Below, in pieces: positions 1 through 5,574 of a DNA stretch of 5,955 nucleotides (position 1 is its first letter; each line of letters begins with the position of its first letter). Below the pieces are notes generated by a model. It saw only the letters and a program-made list of their open reading frames with translations. It did no database searches and was not told the origin of the DNA. The translations under genes and the position numbers were made by a program. The stretch is from contig DLOT01000014.1 in the NCBI GenBank assembly GCA_002479715.1, positions 18,239 through 24,193 of the forward strand. Reading direction: 5' to 3'. This DNA is from Ruminococcus sp. UBA7477 (GTDB lineage: Bacteria > Bacillota > Clostridia > Oscillospirales > Ruminococcaceae).

Positions 1-71
1 TTTGCCGCAAGATACTTTGTTCCGTCCAGTAGATACATAGCGCCATCGCGCTCATTTTCGGATAATTTCAT
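1..71 (-). CDS. Hypothetical protein, N-terminal fragment (cut by window edge)
   Basis: An open frame starts at an ATG (positions 69-71, read on the minus strand) and runs off the left edge after 23 codons, giving MKLSENERDGAMYLLDGTKY followed by LAA. It is supported as a real gene by a good sigma-A-type promoter 36 nt upstream and a GGGG ribosome-binding stretch at 79-82 with 7 nt spacing. The visible residues are hydrophilic, with no signal peptide or membrane segment so far. I do not recognise the family, and no function can be given from this fragment. It lies just beyond the terminator of the sigma-factor operon, so it is probably a separate transcription unit on the same strand. Confidence 0.6.
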   Translation of the reverse strand, partial: MKLSENERDGAMYLLDGTKYLAA

Positions 72-106
72 AAAGTCGCCCCGTTTCCGATTAAGATTAC
101 GCTTTA

Positions 107-135
107 ATTATACAACATCGGGAAGAAAATTGCAA
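107..135 (-). promoter_or_regulatory. Sigma-A-type promoter for the leftmost partial gene
   Basis: On the minus strand the -35 box TTGCAA (130-135) and a perfect -10 box TATAAT (107-112) are separated by exactly 17 nt. Transcription would start near position 100, giving a leader of about 28 nt before the ATG at 71. The -35 box lies directly after the T-run of the terminator of the preceding minus-strand operon, so transcription of the two units is separated cleanly. The call is by inspection; no start site was measured. Confidence 0.65.
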
Positions 136-139
136 TAGC

Positions 140-170
140 AAAAAAAGAACGGCCCAACAGACCGTTCTTT
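140..170 (-). terminator. Rho-independent terminator of the sigma/anti-sigma operon
   Basis: A perfect 9-bp stem (AAAGAACGG at 144-152 with CCGTTCTTT at 162-170) closes a 9-nt loop. On the minus strand the hairpin is followed by a run of seven T residues (complement of 140-146). It begins 13 nt after the stop codon of the anti-sigma-like gene at 184, so it ends that operon. A short T-run on the plus side could allow weak bidirectional function, but no plus-strand gene enters from the left. Confidence 0.85.
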
Positions 171-183
171 CTTTGAGGTGATA

Positions 184-1527
184 TCAATTGAGATTATATT
201 CAGTATATTCGCCTGTTCCCGTGTTTAACATAATTCCTTCGCCGCTTATCATATTGACGTACAGGAATTGCTCAGCCAAGCTCTGACCGTCGTTGTAGTG
301 ATTCATGTTCAGAACGGCAGAGGGATCGGGGCCTAATCTTATTCTCCAATAGGGAGCAAGCTTGACGTTGGAGGATTGGGAGGGGGAGTTTGGGTCAGTG
401 GTGTAGGATAGCACAACCGTTATCTCAATGATATCACTTTCGATTAAGTTTACTTTGTCGAGAATCGTTGACAGAGTGATCGGATCTTTTACAGGCTCGC
501 CTGATGAAATTTTGCTGATTCCTTCTGTTCTGCCCGATACGCTGTATATTTCGCCTTCGGAATCTACCCTGACTGTGATTGATGCCGAGAACGTTCTGAT
601 TGGTGCTCCGTTATAGGCAAGAACACTGTAAAACGACATATCGTCTATCCTCGTTCCGTTGATCTCAACCGCATAAGATATATCGTAGCTGTATGCATTT
701 GGTGAGTCGCTATATAACGTATGAACATCAATCTGAACCGGAACAAAGCTTACTATAGAGGAATCGTCAAGCGGAAGAAAATCGTGTCGGTCTGTCAGAG
801 CATTGATAAAGCCGTTTGCCGTTTCGAGTGCCTCTTCGGGAGAACAGGAGCCGCCCGCGTTTGTCGGTATATCGGCAGCATCGGTGATGTATTGGAGATC
901 GTCGTTTTCACCAAGGCTTTCGCCGTTTGGCATAAAACGGTAAACGTTTGTGCTGCTGTAGTCGCCGGTATTTGCATAGTTTACGTTCTCGACCATCAGA
1001 TTAAAGACTCCGTTGCTGTATACTGCGACCGAGTATCTGCCTTTTTCGCTGTCATTAAAGCTCATATCGGCTCCATTGGCGAAGTCGTTCTGCTCACTTG
1101 CGTCGTTACCTACGTCCTTTCCGGTAAATGCGGAAGCTATGTCTTTTCCAAGGGCGTAGCATTCCTCTTTGTCAAGCTCGTTTCCGGAGAGCGAGTAAGT
1201 GTATAGCCCTATCGGCAGAGTGATCGGACAGTGTGTTCCAAACTTATCGTAGTTGTCCTTGATGTCGTTTTTGAGCAATTCAAAGCTCTCTGAGTATTCC
1301 TGCTTGGAGCCGGGCAGGGATAGGATGGATCCGCCGCCGATAAACATTACCGCCGCACAAACGGCAACAAGTATTACCGCTGCTGAAAACGCAAATGAAG
1401 GGAATTTGCTTTTTATATACGCTTTGCTTTTGTTCGTTGATGTAATCTCTATGTTTGTTTCAGTCGGGTATTCACCCGTCAGCTCTTCGAGTGGGATCTC
1501 TCTGAGCATCTGTGAGATCCTTCTCAT
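184..1527 (-). CDS. Single-pass membrane protein, probable anti-sigma factor of the upstream ECF sigma factor
   Basis: The gene encodes 447 residues. A cytoplasmic N-terminus of about 44 residues (MRRISQMLREIPLEELTGEY onward, charged) is followed by one hydrophobic segment at about residues 45-64 (FAFSAAVILVAVCAAVMFIG) and then an extracytoplasmic part of about 380 residues. That layout, plus co-transcription with an ECF sigma gene and the 4-nt ATGA overlap of its start with the sigma stop, points to an anti-sigma or co-sensing protein. It was not identified by family motif. The short cytoplasmic tail lacks the His/Cys motif of zinc-type (ZAS) anti-sigma domains, so it would be an unusual or non-ZAS type. 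The ectodomain looks beta-rich, and its C-terminus (APYWRI, then YVNMISGEGIML) loosely resembles PepSY/YycH-like extracellular domains. The ATG at 1525-1527 is well supported by AAAGGAGGT with 8 nt spacing. Alternatively, it could be an unrelated lipid- or wall-facing sensor that only travels with the sigma factor. Confidence 0.75.
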   Translation of the reverse strand: MRRISQMLREIPLEELTGEYPTETNIEITSTNKSKAYIKSKFPSFAFSAAVILVAVCAAVMFIGGGSILSLPGSKQEYSESFELLKNDIKDNYDKFGTHCPITLPIGLYTYSLSGNELDKEECYALGKDIASAFTGKDVGNDASEQNDFANGADMSFNDSEKGRYSVAVYSNGVFNLMVENVNYANTGDYSSTNVYRFMPNGESLGENDDLQYITDAADIPTNAGGSCSPEEALETANGFINALTDRHDFLPLDDSSIVSFVPVQIDVHTLYSDSPNAYSYDISYAVEINGTRIDDMSFYSVLAYNGAPIRTFSASITVRVDSEGEIYSVSGRTEGISKISSGEPVKDPITLSTILDKVNLIESDIIEITVVLSYTTDPNSPSQSSNVKLAPYWRIRLGPDPSAVLNMNHYNDGQSLAEQFLYVNMISGEGIMLNTGTGEYTEYNLN

Positions 1528-2075
1528 AAAATGATACCTCCTTTTAACAGTTTCGCTTTGAGTCTTTTCTTTCCGCGAAGCAGAATGTTTTCTACTTTTT
1601 TGGGATTAAGCCCGTACATATCGGCAATATCTTTAACTGCACAGCTGTAGTAGTAGCGCGCGATAAATATATTGCGGTCGGGCTGCTTCATAGAGGAGAC
1701 GCACTTAGCGATGATCTTTTTGTTCGTTTCGGCTGCGATCATGTCCGTAAAGTCAACCTCAAAGCCTATGTCGTCCTCATATTCGGAAATATATGCTGCT
1801 CTTTTTCGGCTTCTGAGCTTGTCAATCGTACTGTTGCGCGCTATCGCCGATATGTAAGCTTTCAGGCTGTTTCCGGATATGTCGATCTGCTTTCGGCTGC
1901 GCCATAGCTTGAAAAAGGTGTCACTCACGACTTCCTCACAGTCTTCAGGACTGCTGAGCATCTTGTGAGCTATCGCAAATACGCCTTCGCGGTAGCATTC
2001 GATAGCCTTTTCAAGACCGCTCTTGTCGTCCGCTTGCAAACATCGGATTATTGTTTCATCGTTTATTGCAATCAC
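1524..2075 (-). CDS. ECF-type RNA polymerase sigma factor (sigma-70 family)
   Basis: A 183-residue protein of normal ECF size with only regions 2 and 4. Region 2 covers about residues 20-92: the region 2.2 helix contains DCEEVVSDTFFKLWRS (45-60), and the -10 recognition/melting helix contains LKAYISAIARNSTIDKLRSR (71-90). An acidic linker (about 97-112) leads to region 4 at about 122-176, where the helix-turn-helix is AVKDIADMYGLNPKKVENIL (146-165), followed by a basic tail. It would direct RNA polymerase to a small regulon and be held inactive by the membrane protein encoded immediately downstream (4-nt overlap). Which ECF group it belongs to, and its target promoters, cannot be told here; I found no convincing self-promoter of AAC/CGT type. 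The start is uncertain: the frame opens with GTG at 2073-2075, which overlaps the Shine-Dalgarno sequence. Spacing favours initiation at the AUA codon at 2064-2066, giving MNDETIIRCLQ and a 180-residue protein. Confidence 0.92.
   Translation of the reverse strand: MIAINDETIIRCLQADDKSGLEKAIECYREGVFAIAHKMLSSPEDCEEVVSDTFFKLWRSRKQIDISGNSLKAYISAIARNSTIDKLRSRKRAAYISEYEDDIGFEVDFTDMIAAETNKKIIAKCVSSMKQPDRNIFIARYYYSCAVKDIADMYGLNPKKVENILLRGKKRLKAKLLKGGIIL
1536..1544 (-). promoter_or_regulatory. Strong Shine-Dalgarno site of the anti-sigma-like gene
   Basis: AAAGGAGGT on the minus strand sits 8 nt before the ATG at 1525-1527, inside the last codons of the sigma gene. Together with the ATGA stop/start overlap, this implies translational coupling. 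The downstream gene also has a full-strength site of its own, so the anti-sigma-like protein can be made at least as well as the sigma factor. Confidence 0.8.
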
Positions 2076-2079
2076 CTCC
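2071..2079 (-). promoter_or_regulatory. Shine-Dalgarno site that conflicts with the annotated GTG start of the sigma gene
   Basis: GGAGGTGAT on the minus strand is a 9-nt match to the complement of the 16S rRNA 3' end. The only standard in-frame start near it, GTG at 2073-2075, shares bases with this site and cannot be used while the site is paired. The in-frame ATA at 2064-2066 lies 8 nt after GGAGG, an ideal distance. An in-frame TGA seven codons before the GTG excludes a start further upstream. Confidence 0.7.
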
Positions 2080-2081
2080 GA

Positions 2082-2091
2082 AAACCGGTTT
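2082..2091. repeat. 10-bp perfect palindrome in the sigma operon leader
   Basis: AAACCGGTTT reads the same on both strands and lies 2 nt from the sigma-gene Shine-Dalgarno site, in the transcribed leader of that operon. It could be a small operator or be chance; no matching second copy was seen in the window. Confidence 0.35.
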
Positions 2092-2141
2092 CACTCTTAT
2101 ATACGAGAGAGGATCAAAAATCACTCACACTTTCAATGAAA

Positions 2142-2170
2142 ATTATAAAATATTTCTTCTGATTAGTAAA
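2142..2170 (-). promoter_or_regulatory. Candidate sigma-A promoter of the ECF sigma/anti-sigma operon
   Basis: On the minus strand a perfect -10 box TATAAT (2142-2147) is preceded by TTTACT (2165-2170; four of six -35 bases match) with 17 nt spacing. Transcription would begin near 2135, leaving a leader of about 60 nt. This would be a housekeeping promoter. A second, sigma-specific promoter is not excluded, as the leader contains CGTATA, but it has no matching -35 element at the expected distance. Confidence 0.6.
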
Positions 2171-2210
2171 GTCTTTCGGACAAATTATCGGAAGACAGTG
2201 AAAAAACTGT
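2171..2210. repeat. Two adjacent dyads between the divergent promoters
   Basis: GTCTTTCG (2171-2178) can pair with CGGAAGAC (2189-2196), eight pairs including one G-U, across a 10-nt loop. ACAGT (2195-2199) pairs with ACTGT (2206-2210) across 6 nt. The two dyads overlap by two bases and fill the gap between the -35 box of the sigma operon (2165-2170) and that of the cyclase operon (2221-2226). Neither is followed by a T-run, so they are not terminators. A protein-binding site that controls one or both promoters is the plausible reading, but the binding protein is unknown. Confidence 0.4.
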
Positions 2211-2220
2211 GTGAAAGCTA

Positions 2221-2249
2221 TTGAAAATGGGAGAGAAAAGTGATATAAT
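2221..2249 (+). promoter_or_regulatory. Sigma-A promoter of the diguanylate cyclase-apgM operon
   Basis: TTGAAA (2221-2226) and a perfect TATAAT (2244-2249) are separated by 17 nt. Transcription should start near 2256, giving a leader of about 60 nt before the GTG at 2317. It diverges from the sigma-operon promoter, with about 50 bp between the two -35 boxes. Confidence 0.8.
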
Positions 2250-2262
2250 TATTATGAGAAAA

Positions 2263-2316
2263 TGCCGAAAGGCTTTGAATGTTCGACTGATTATCTGACG
2301 AAAGGCAGGGATTGCC
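2263..2316 (+). promoter_or_regulatory. Leader of the cyclase gene with repeated motif and alternative small hairpins
   Basis: The 5' leader carries a direct repeat CGAAAGGC (2266-2273 and 2299-2306). TGCC (2263-2266) can close a GAAA tetraloop with GGC (2271-2273). GGCA (2304-2307) can pair with TGCC (2313-2316), which puts the GGG part of the ribosome site in the loop directly before the start codon. The first TGCC could instead pair with the later GGCA. The stems are only 3-4 bp, so real switching is speculative. No known riboswitch class was recognised here. Confidence 0.3.
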
Positions 2317-4236
2317 GTGGAGAGAAAAAGACTGAGTATTGCTGTTGCGTATTCGGGTATCAATTCCGAATATCAGGATAAAATTCTGCGCGGTATTCTC
2401 GATCAGGCGCGGCTGGACAACTACAATCTTGCATTTTTCGCCGCACTGTGCTCTGCCGATGCAGGCCGTGAAAACGGTGAAAACAAGATCTTCGATCTTA
2501 TCAACTTTGAATTGTTCGACGCCTTTATAGTTCTTTCAAACACCATATCGGAGCAGGAAACTCTGGATAAGCTGATATCAAGGGCGCACAGCGCCGGGGT
2601 TCCGGTGATATCCGTAGACAGAAGCATAAGCGGATGCAGCAGCATCCATATAAATTACAGCGACGGTCTGGGTGAGCTTATGGATCACCTGATAACAGTT
2701 CACGGCTGCACCGAGATCAACTATATAGGCGCTTATGAATATGATTGGGACGCAGATGCGCGTTTTGTGGCATACCGCAAGGCGCTTCGCAGGCACAGTA
2801 TCCCGTTTGACAAAAGCCGTGTGTGCTTTGCCGATTATGACGAGTATAAGGCAGTTACGATGGTCCGACGGCTTCTTTCCGAGGGCGGAAAGCTTCCGCA
2901 GGCGTTTGTCTGCGGAAGCGACAGCTGCGCCGTTGCGGTCTGTGACGAGCTTGTAAGACAGGGCTACAGCGTTCCCAAGGACGTTATAGTTACAGGCTTT
3001 GACGGCATACGCTATGCGGCAGGGCATTTTCCCTCTCTGACGACCGTTGAGGTCGGATATGTCAGTGCGGGCGAGAGCACAGTCAAGATCATTCCGAAGG
3101 TTTTGAAGCTCGGCAAGGGCGATGTTATTCATGCGCAGATCAAAAACACATTCAAGGCCGGGGAAAGCTGCGGCTGTGTTGACAGTGACACTACCCATTC
3201 TGCCCACAATGAGCTGCTCAAGGAGCTTAATTCGGAGAACGACCGCTACCAGAGCGTTACAAAGCGGATCATCAGTATGAGCGAGGATCTGGCTCATGTA
3301 AACAGCTTCGAGTCGGCATTCCGCAAGCTTGTCTATTACATCGAGGATATCTATGCCGACAGATTTTATCTCTGCCTCAACTCTCATTTTGAGGACGATG
3401 AGGAGAGCAGACCCAAATGCGATTTTTCTGCCTTTTCAGATACCATTGACTGCCGTATCTCCCGCGAGCATAAGGAATATAAGCCGAGATTTACGTTTAA
3501 CAAGAAAGAAGTGCTTCCCGCATTTTTCAAAGACGGAGTTTTTCCGAACACCTTCTTTATAACGCCGCTGCTTTTTCATAACAGAAATTACGGCTATATT
3601 GCAATCAGCTGTGACGGCTATATCGGCAACAATATCCTTTTCAATACATGGAAAATGAATATCAGCACTGAGCTGGAGAATATCCGTGTGCGCTCTAAGC
3701 TGACTGAGTATTCAAACACCCTTGAAAGAATGTATATCCGCGATCCGCTGACAAACCTGCTCAACAGGCGTGGGCTGCTTACAAAGGCGTATGAGATGTT
3801 TGAGATAGCTAAATCGCGCGGTAAAAAGGTATTCGTTCTGGCGGCAGACCTTGACGACCTGAAGATCATCAATGATAAATTCGGGCACCATGAGGGCGAC
3901 AATGCGATAATACAGGTCGGAAATGCGCTCAGCCGAGCCGTTAAGCACAGAGAGCTTTGCGGCCGCTTCGGAGGCGATGAGTTTGAGGTTATGGCATTTA
4001 ACTATTCAGAGGAGCTTGCCGAGAGATATATCAAGTCGGTTGCCGATATGCTGATCGGCTATAATGCGGTAAGTGAAAAACCGTATAACATCCGCGCTAG
4101 CTGCGGCTATGTCGTTGATGTCCCGAGAGAGGAGGACACTCTTGAGGATTTCATCAAGCGAGCCGATACGGATATGTATGAAAACAAACACTTCAGAAAA
4201 AAACAGACGCTCAAGAATGAAAATAAGAAAGGTTGA
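2317..4236 (+). CDS. Cytosolic diguanylate cyclase with LacI-type ligand-binding sensor domain (GGDEF)
   Basis: A 639-residue protein predicted to make cyclic-di-GMP from two GTP in response to an internal ligand. Residues 5-275 are a LacI/PBP1-like sugar-binding fold: KRLSIAVAYSGI at the start, then FVCGSDSCAVAVCDELVRQG (197-216), VPKDVIVTGFDGI (219-231), PSLTTVEV and an ESCGC motif (283-287). There is no helix-turn-helix before it and no signal peptide or membrane segment, so it senses in the cytoplasm and is not a DNA-binding repressor. Residues about 300-470 hold helical segments and a GAF-like stretch (PLLFHNRNYGYIAI, 417-430). The GGDEF domain spans about 470-625: RDPLTNLLNRRG (475-486), DLDDLKIINDKFGHHEGD (511-528), with D511 the expected metal ligand, and an intact GGDEF (552-556). 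The inhibitory I-site RxxD is replaced by KHRE (543-546). The GTG start has an AGGCAGGG site about 6 nt before it. The next gene begins 8 nt downstream, so they probably form an operon. Confidence 0.93.
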   Translation: MERKRLSIAVAYSGINSEYQDKILRGILDQARLDNYNLAFFAALCSADAGRENGENKIFDLINFELFDAFIVLSNTISEQETLDKLISRAHSAGVPVISVDRSISGCSSIHINYSDGLGELMDHLITVHGCTEINYIGAYEYDWDADARFVAYRKALRRHSIPFDKSRVCFADYDEYKAVTMVRRLLSEGGKLPQAFVCGSDSCAVAVCDELVRQGYSVPKDVIVTGFDGIRYAAGHFPSLTTVEVGYVSAGESTVKIIPKVLKLGKGDVIHAQIKNTFKAGESCGCVDSDTTHSAHNELLKELNSENDRYQSVTKRIISMSEDLAHVNSFESAFRKLVYYIEDIYADRFYLCLNSHFEDDEESRPKCDFSAFSDTIDCRISREHKEYKPRFTFNKKEVLPAFFKDGVFPNTFFITPLLFHNRNYGYIAISCDGYIGNNILFNTWKMNISTELENIRVRSKLTEYSNTLERMYIRDPLTNLLNRRGLLTKAYEMFEIAKSRGKKVFVLAADLDDLKIINDKFGHHEGDNAIIQVGNALSRAVKHRELCGRFGGDEFEVMAFNYSEELAERYIKSVADMLIGYNAVSEKPYNIRASCGYVVDVPREEDTLEDFIKRADTDMYENKHFRKKQTLKNENKKG

Positions 4237-4244
4237 GATAATTT

Positions 4245-5453
4245 ATGAAATATGTTGTTATGCTTTGCGACGGTATGGCAGATCTGCCTATCGCGGAGCT
4301 TGAAAACAAGACACCTATGGAGGCGGCGGTCAAGCCGAATATGGACAGACTTGCAAAGCGCGCAAGAGTCGGACTGGTAAAGACGGTCGATGACGGCATG
4401 AAGCCCGGAAGCGACGTTGCAAATCTTTCGGTGCTGGGCTATGACCCCAAGATCTATTACAGCGGCCGTTCTCCGCTGGAGGCCGGCTCGATCGGCATTG
4501 ATATGAAGGATACAGACGTTTCATTCCGATGCAACCTTGTAACTCTCTCGGACGAGCCTAGATTTGAGGATAAAACTATGGTGGATTACTGCTCCGGAGA
4601 TATTTCTACCGAGGAGGCGCGTGAGCTTGTCAAGACGTTAGCCGAGCATTTCAATTCCGAGGAATTTCAGCTGTATTCGGGAGTAAGCTACCGACACTGC
4701 CTTATATGGAACGGCGGCACTCTTGACGTCGGAACGCTGACCCCTCCCCACGACATAACGGGTCGGCCGATCAAGGAATACTACCCTAAGCACCCTAACG
4801 CGCAGAAGCTTTACGAAATGATGAAAGAAAGCTATGATATCTTAATAAATCACCCCGTGAATATCGCAAGAGTCAATGCGGGAAAGCGCCCGGCAACTTC
4901 TATGTGGTTCTGGGGAGAGGGCGTAAGAAAGCCGCTAACTGCGTTTGAGGAAAAATACGGCCTGAAGGGCTCTATGATCTCTGCGGTAGACCTTCTCAAG
5001 GGAATAGGAAAGTTCAGCGGAATGAATGTCGTGAACGTTGAGGGCGCAACGGGCTATATAGATACTAACTTCGAGGGCAAGGCTAAGGCGTGTATCGACG
5101 AACTGAAAAGCGGTCAGGACTTTGTATATATCCATGTCGAGGCGCCGGACGAGTGCGGCCACCGTCACGAGATCGAGAATAAGGTGCGCTCGATAGAGCT
5201 TATCGACGAGAAAATTCTCGGTCCTGTGATTTCTGAGCTGGAGAAGATGGGCGACTATAAAATTCTTGTCTGCCCCGACCATCCGACGCCGATCTCGCTG
5301 ATGACACATACAAACGACCCTGTGCCGTTTATGATCTATCATAAAAACGGCGAAACCGAGGGGGTTGACTGCTTCTGCGAAAAGAGCGCAAGGGCGACAG
5401 GAGCATATGTAGCTAAGGGCTGCACTCTGATGGACGAGTTTTTGGCAAAGTGA
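4245..5453 (+). CDS. apgM: Cofactor-independent phosphoglycerate mutase, archaeal/ApgM type (COG3635; possible homoserine kinase)
   Basis: A 402-residue member of the alkaline phosphatase superfamily with all expected metal and catalytic residues. D9 is in the N-terminal CDGMADLP, the nucleophile is S56 in KPGSDVANLSVLGYD, D302 and H306 are in APDECGHRH, D345 and H346 are in CPDHPTP, and H355 follows. SGRSPLEAGSIGI (73-85) is also characteristic. The family interconverts 3- and 2-phosphoglycerate in glycolysis/gluconeogenesis without 2,3-bisphosphoglycerate. A bacterial branch of this length has been labelled a proposed homoserine kinase (threonine synthesis) in family databases, and sequence alone does not decide between the two; no threonine genes are in view. 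It acts in the cytoplasm. The ATG at 4245 has a weak upstream AAGAAAGG (4225-4232) with 12 nt spacing, so translation may depend partly on coupling to the cyclase gene ending 8 nt before. A strong terminator follows the stop. Confidence 0.92.
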   Translation: MKYVVMLCDGMADLPIAELENKTPMEAAVKPNMDRLAKRARVGLVKTVDDGMKPGSDVANLSVLGYDPKIYYSGRSPLEAGSIGIDMKDTDVSFRCNLVTLSDEPRFEDKTMVDYCSGDISTEEARELVKTLAEHFNSEEFQLYSGVSYRHCLIWNGGTLDVGTLTPPHDITGRPIKEYYPKHPNAQKLYEMMKESYDILINHPVNIARVNAGKRPATSMWFWGEGVRKPLTAFEEKYGLKGSMISAVDLLKGIGKFSGMNVVNVEGATGYIDTNFEGKAKACIDELKSGQDFVYIHVEAPDECGHRHEIENKVRSIELIDEKILGPVISELEKMGDYKILVCPDHPTPISLMTHTNDPVPFMIYHKNGETEGVDCFCEKSARATGAYVAKGCTLMDEFLAK

Positions 5454-5465
5454 ATTAAATATTGC

Positions 5466-5493
5466 AAAGGAACGGCTTCGGCCGTTCTTTTTT
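5466..5493 (+). terminator. Rho-independent terminator after apgM
   Basis: An 11-bp stem (5466-5476 with 5481-5491, one G-U pair) is capped by a very stable C(UUCG)G tetraloop and followed by a T-run at 5488-5493. It starts 12 nt after the apgM stop and separates the cyclase-apgM operon from the copper operon. Confidence 0.93.
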
Positions 5494-5531
5494 GCTTTTG
5501 TGTAAAGTTCAGCAAAATAGTAAAAAAGCGC

Positions 5532-5560
5532 TTGACAATTACCCCTAGGGGGTATATAAT
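5532..5560 (+). promoter_or_regulatory. Consensus sigma-A promoter of the csoR copper operon
   Basis: A perfect -35 TTGACA (5532-5537) and a perfect -10 TATAAT (5555-5560) are spaced by 17 nt. Such a strong core promoter needs a repressor, and its spacer is almost entirely occupied by a CsoR-type palindrome. Transcription should start near 5567, about 27 nt before the csoR start. Confidence 0.93.
5540..5554 (+). promoter_or_regulatory. CsoR operator
   Basis: TACCC-CTAGG-GGGTA is a 15-bp inverted repeat with a G/C-rich core (CCCCTAGGGG at 5542-5551 is perfectly palindromic), matching the known pseudo-palindromic sites of CsoR repressors. It lies between the -35 and -10 boxes and abuts the -10. 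Bound apo-CsoR would therefore block RNA polymerase directly, and Cu(I) binding would release it. The adjacent csoR gene supports autoregulation. Confidence 0.9.
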
Positions 5561-5574
5561 AGTATCGTAAGCTG

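Noticed and set aside
721..1206. A 161-codon open frame on the plus strand inside the anti-sigma-like gene
   Set aside because: It lies fully antisense to a gene with a strong ribosome site and operon context, has no ribosome site of its own, and its Val/Cys-rich translation resembles no family.
2076..2135. An autoregulated ECF promoter (TGAAAC/CGTA type) for the sigma operon
   Set aside because: CGTATA and TGAAA-like strings are present, but the distances (about 24 nt between TGAAAG and CGTA) do not fit the usual 16-17 nt. The TTTACT/TATAAT pair further upstream fits better.
2256..2316. A cyclic-di-GMP riboswitch before the GGDEF gene
   Set aside because: The leader is only about 60 nt and lacks the conserved core elements of the GEMM-I and GEMM-II classes; only short repeated motifs are present.
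2317..3150. The N-terminal part of the cyclase as a LacI-family transcription repressor
   Set aside because: No helix-turn-helix precedes the ligand domain, and the frame cannot supply one in the roughly 60-nt leader. The protein continues into a GGDEF domain.
2578..3387. A 269-codon open frame on the minus strand inside the cyclase gene
   Set aside because: It is antisense to the well-recognised LacI-like domain and shows no domain or ribosome site. Such long shadows arise from codon bias on the coding strand.
5542..5552. The CCCCTAGGGGG palindrome as a terminator or attenuator hairpin
   Set aside because: It has no loop or T-run, and it lies upstream of the predicted start site between the -35 and -10 boxes. 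It is an operator, not an RNA element.
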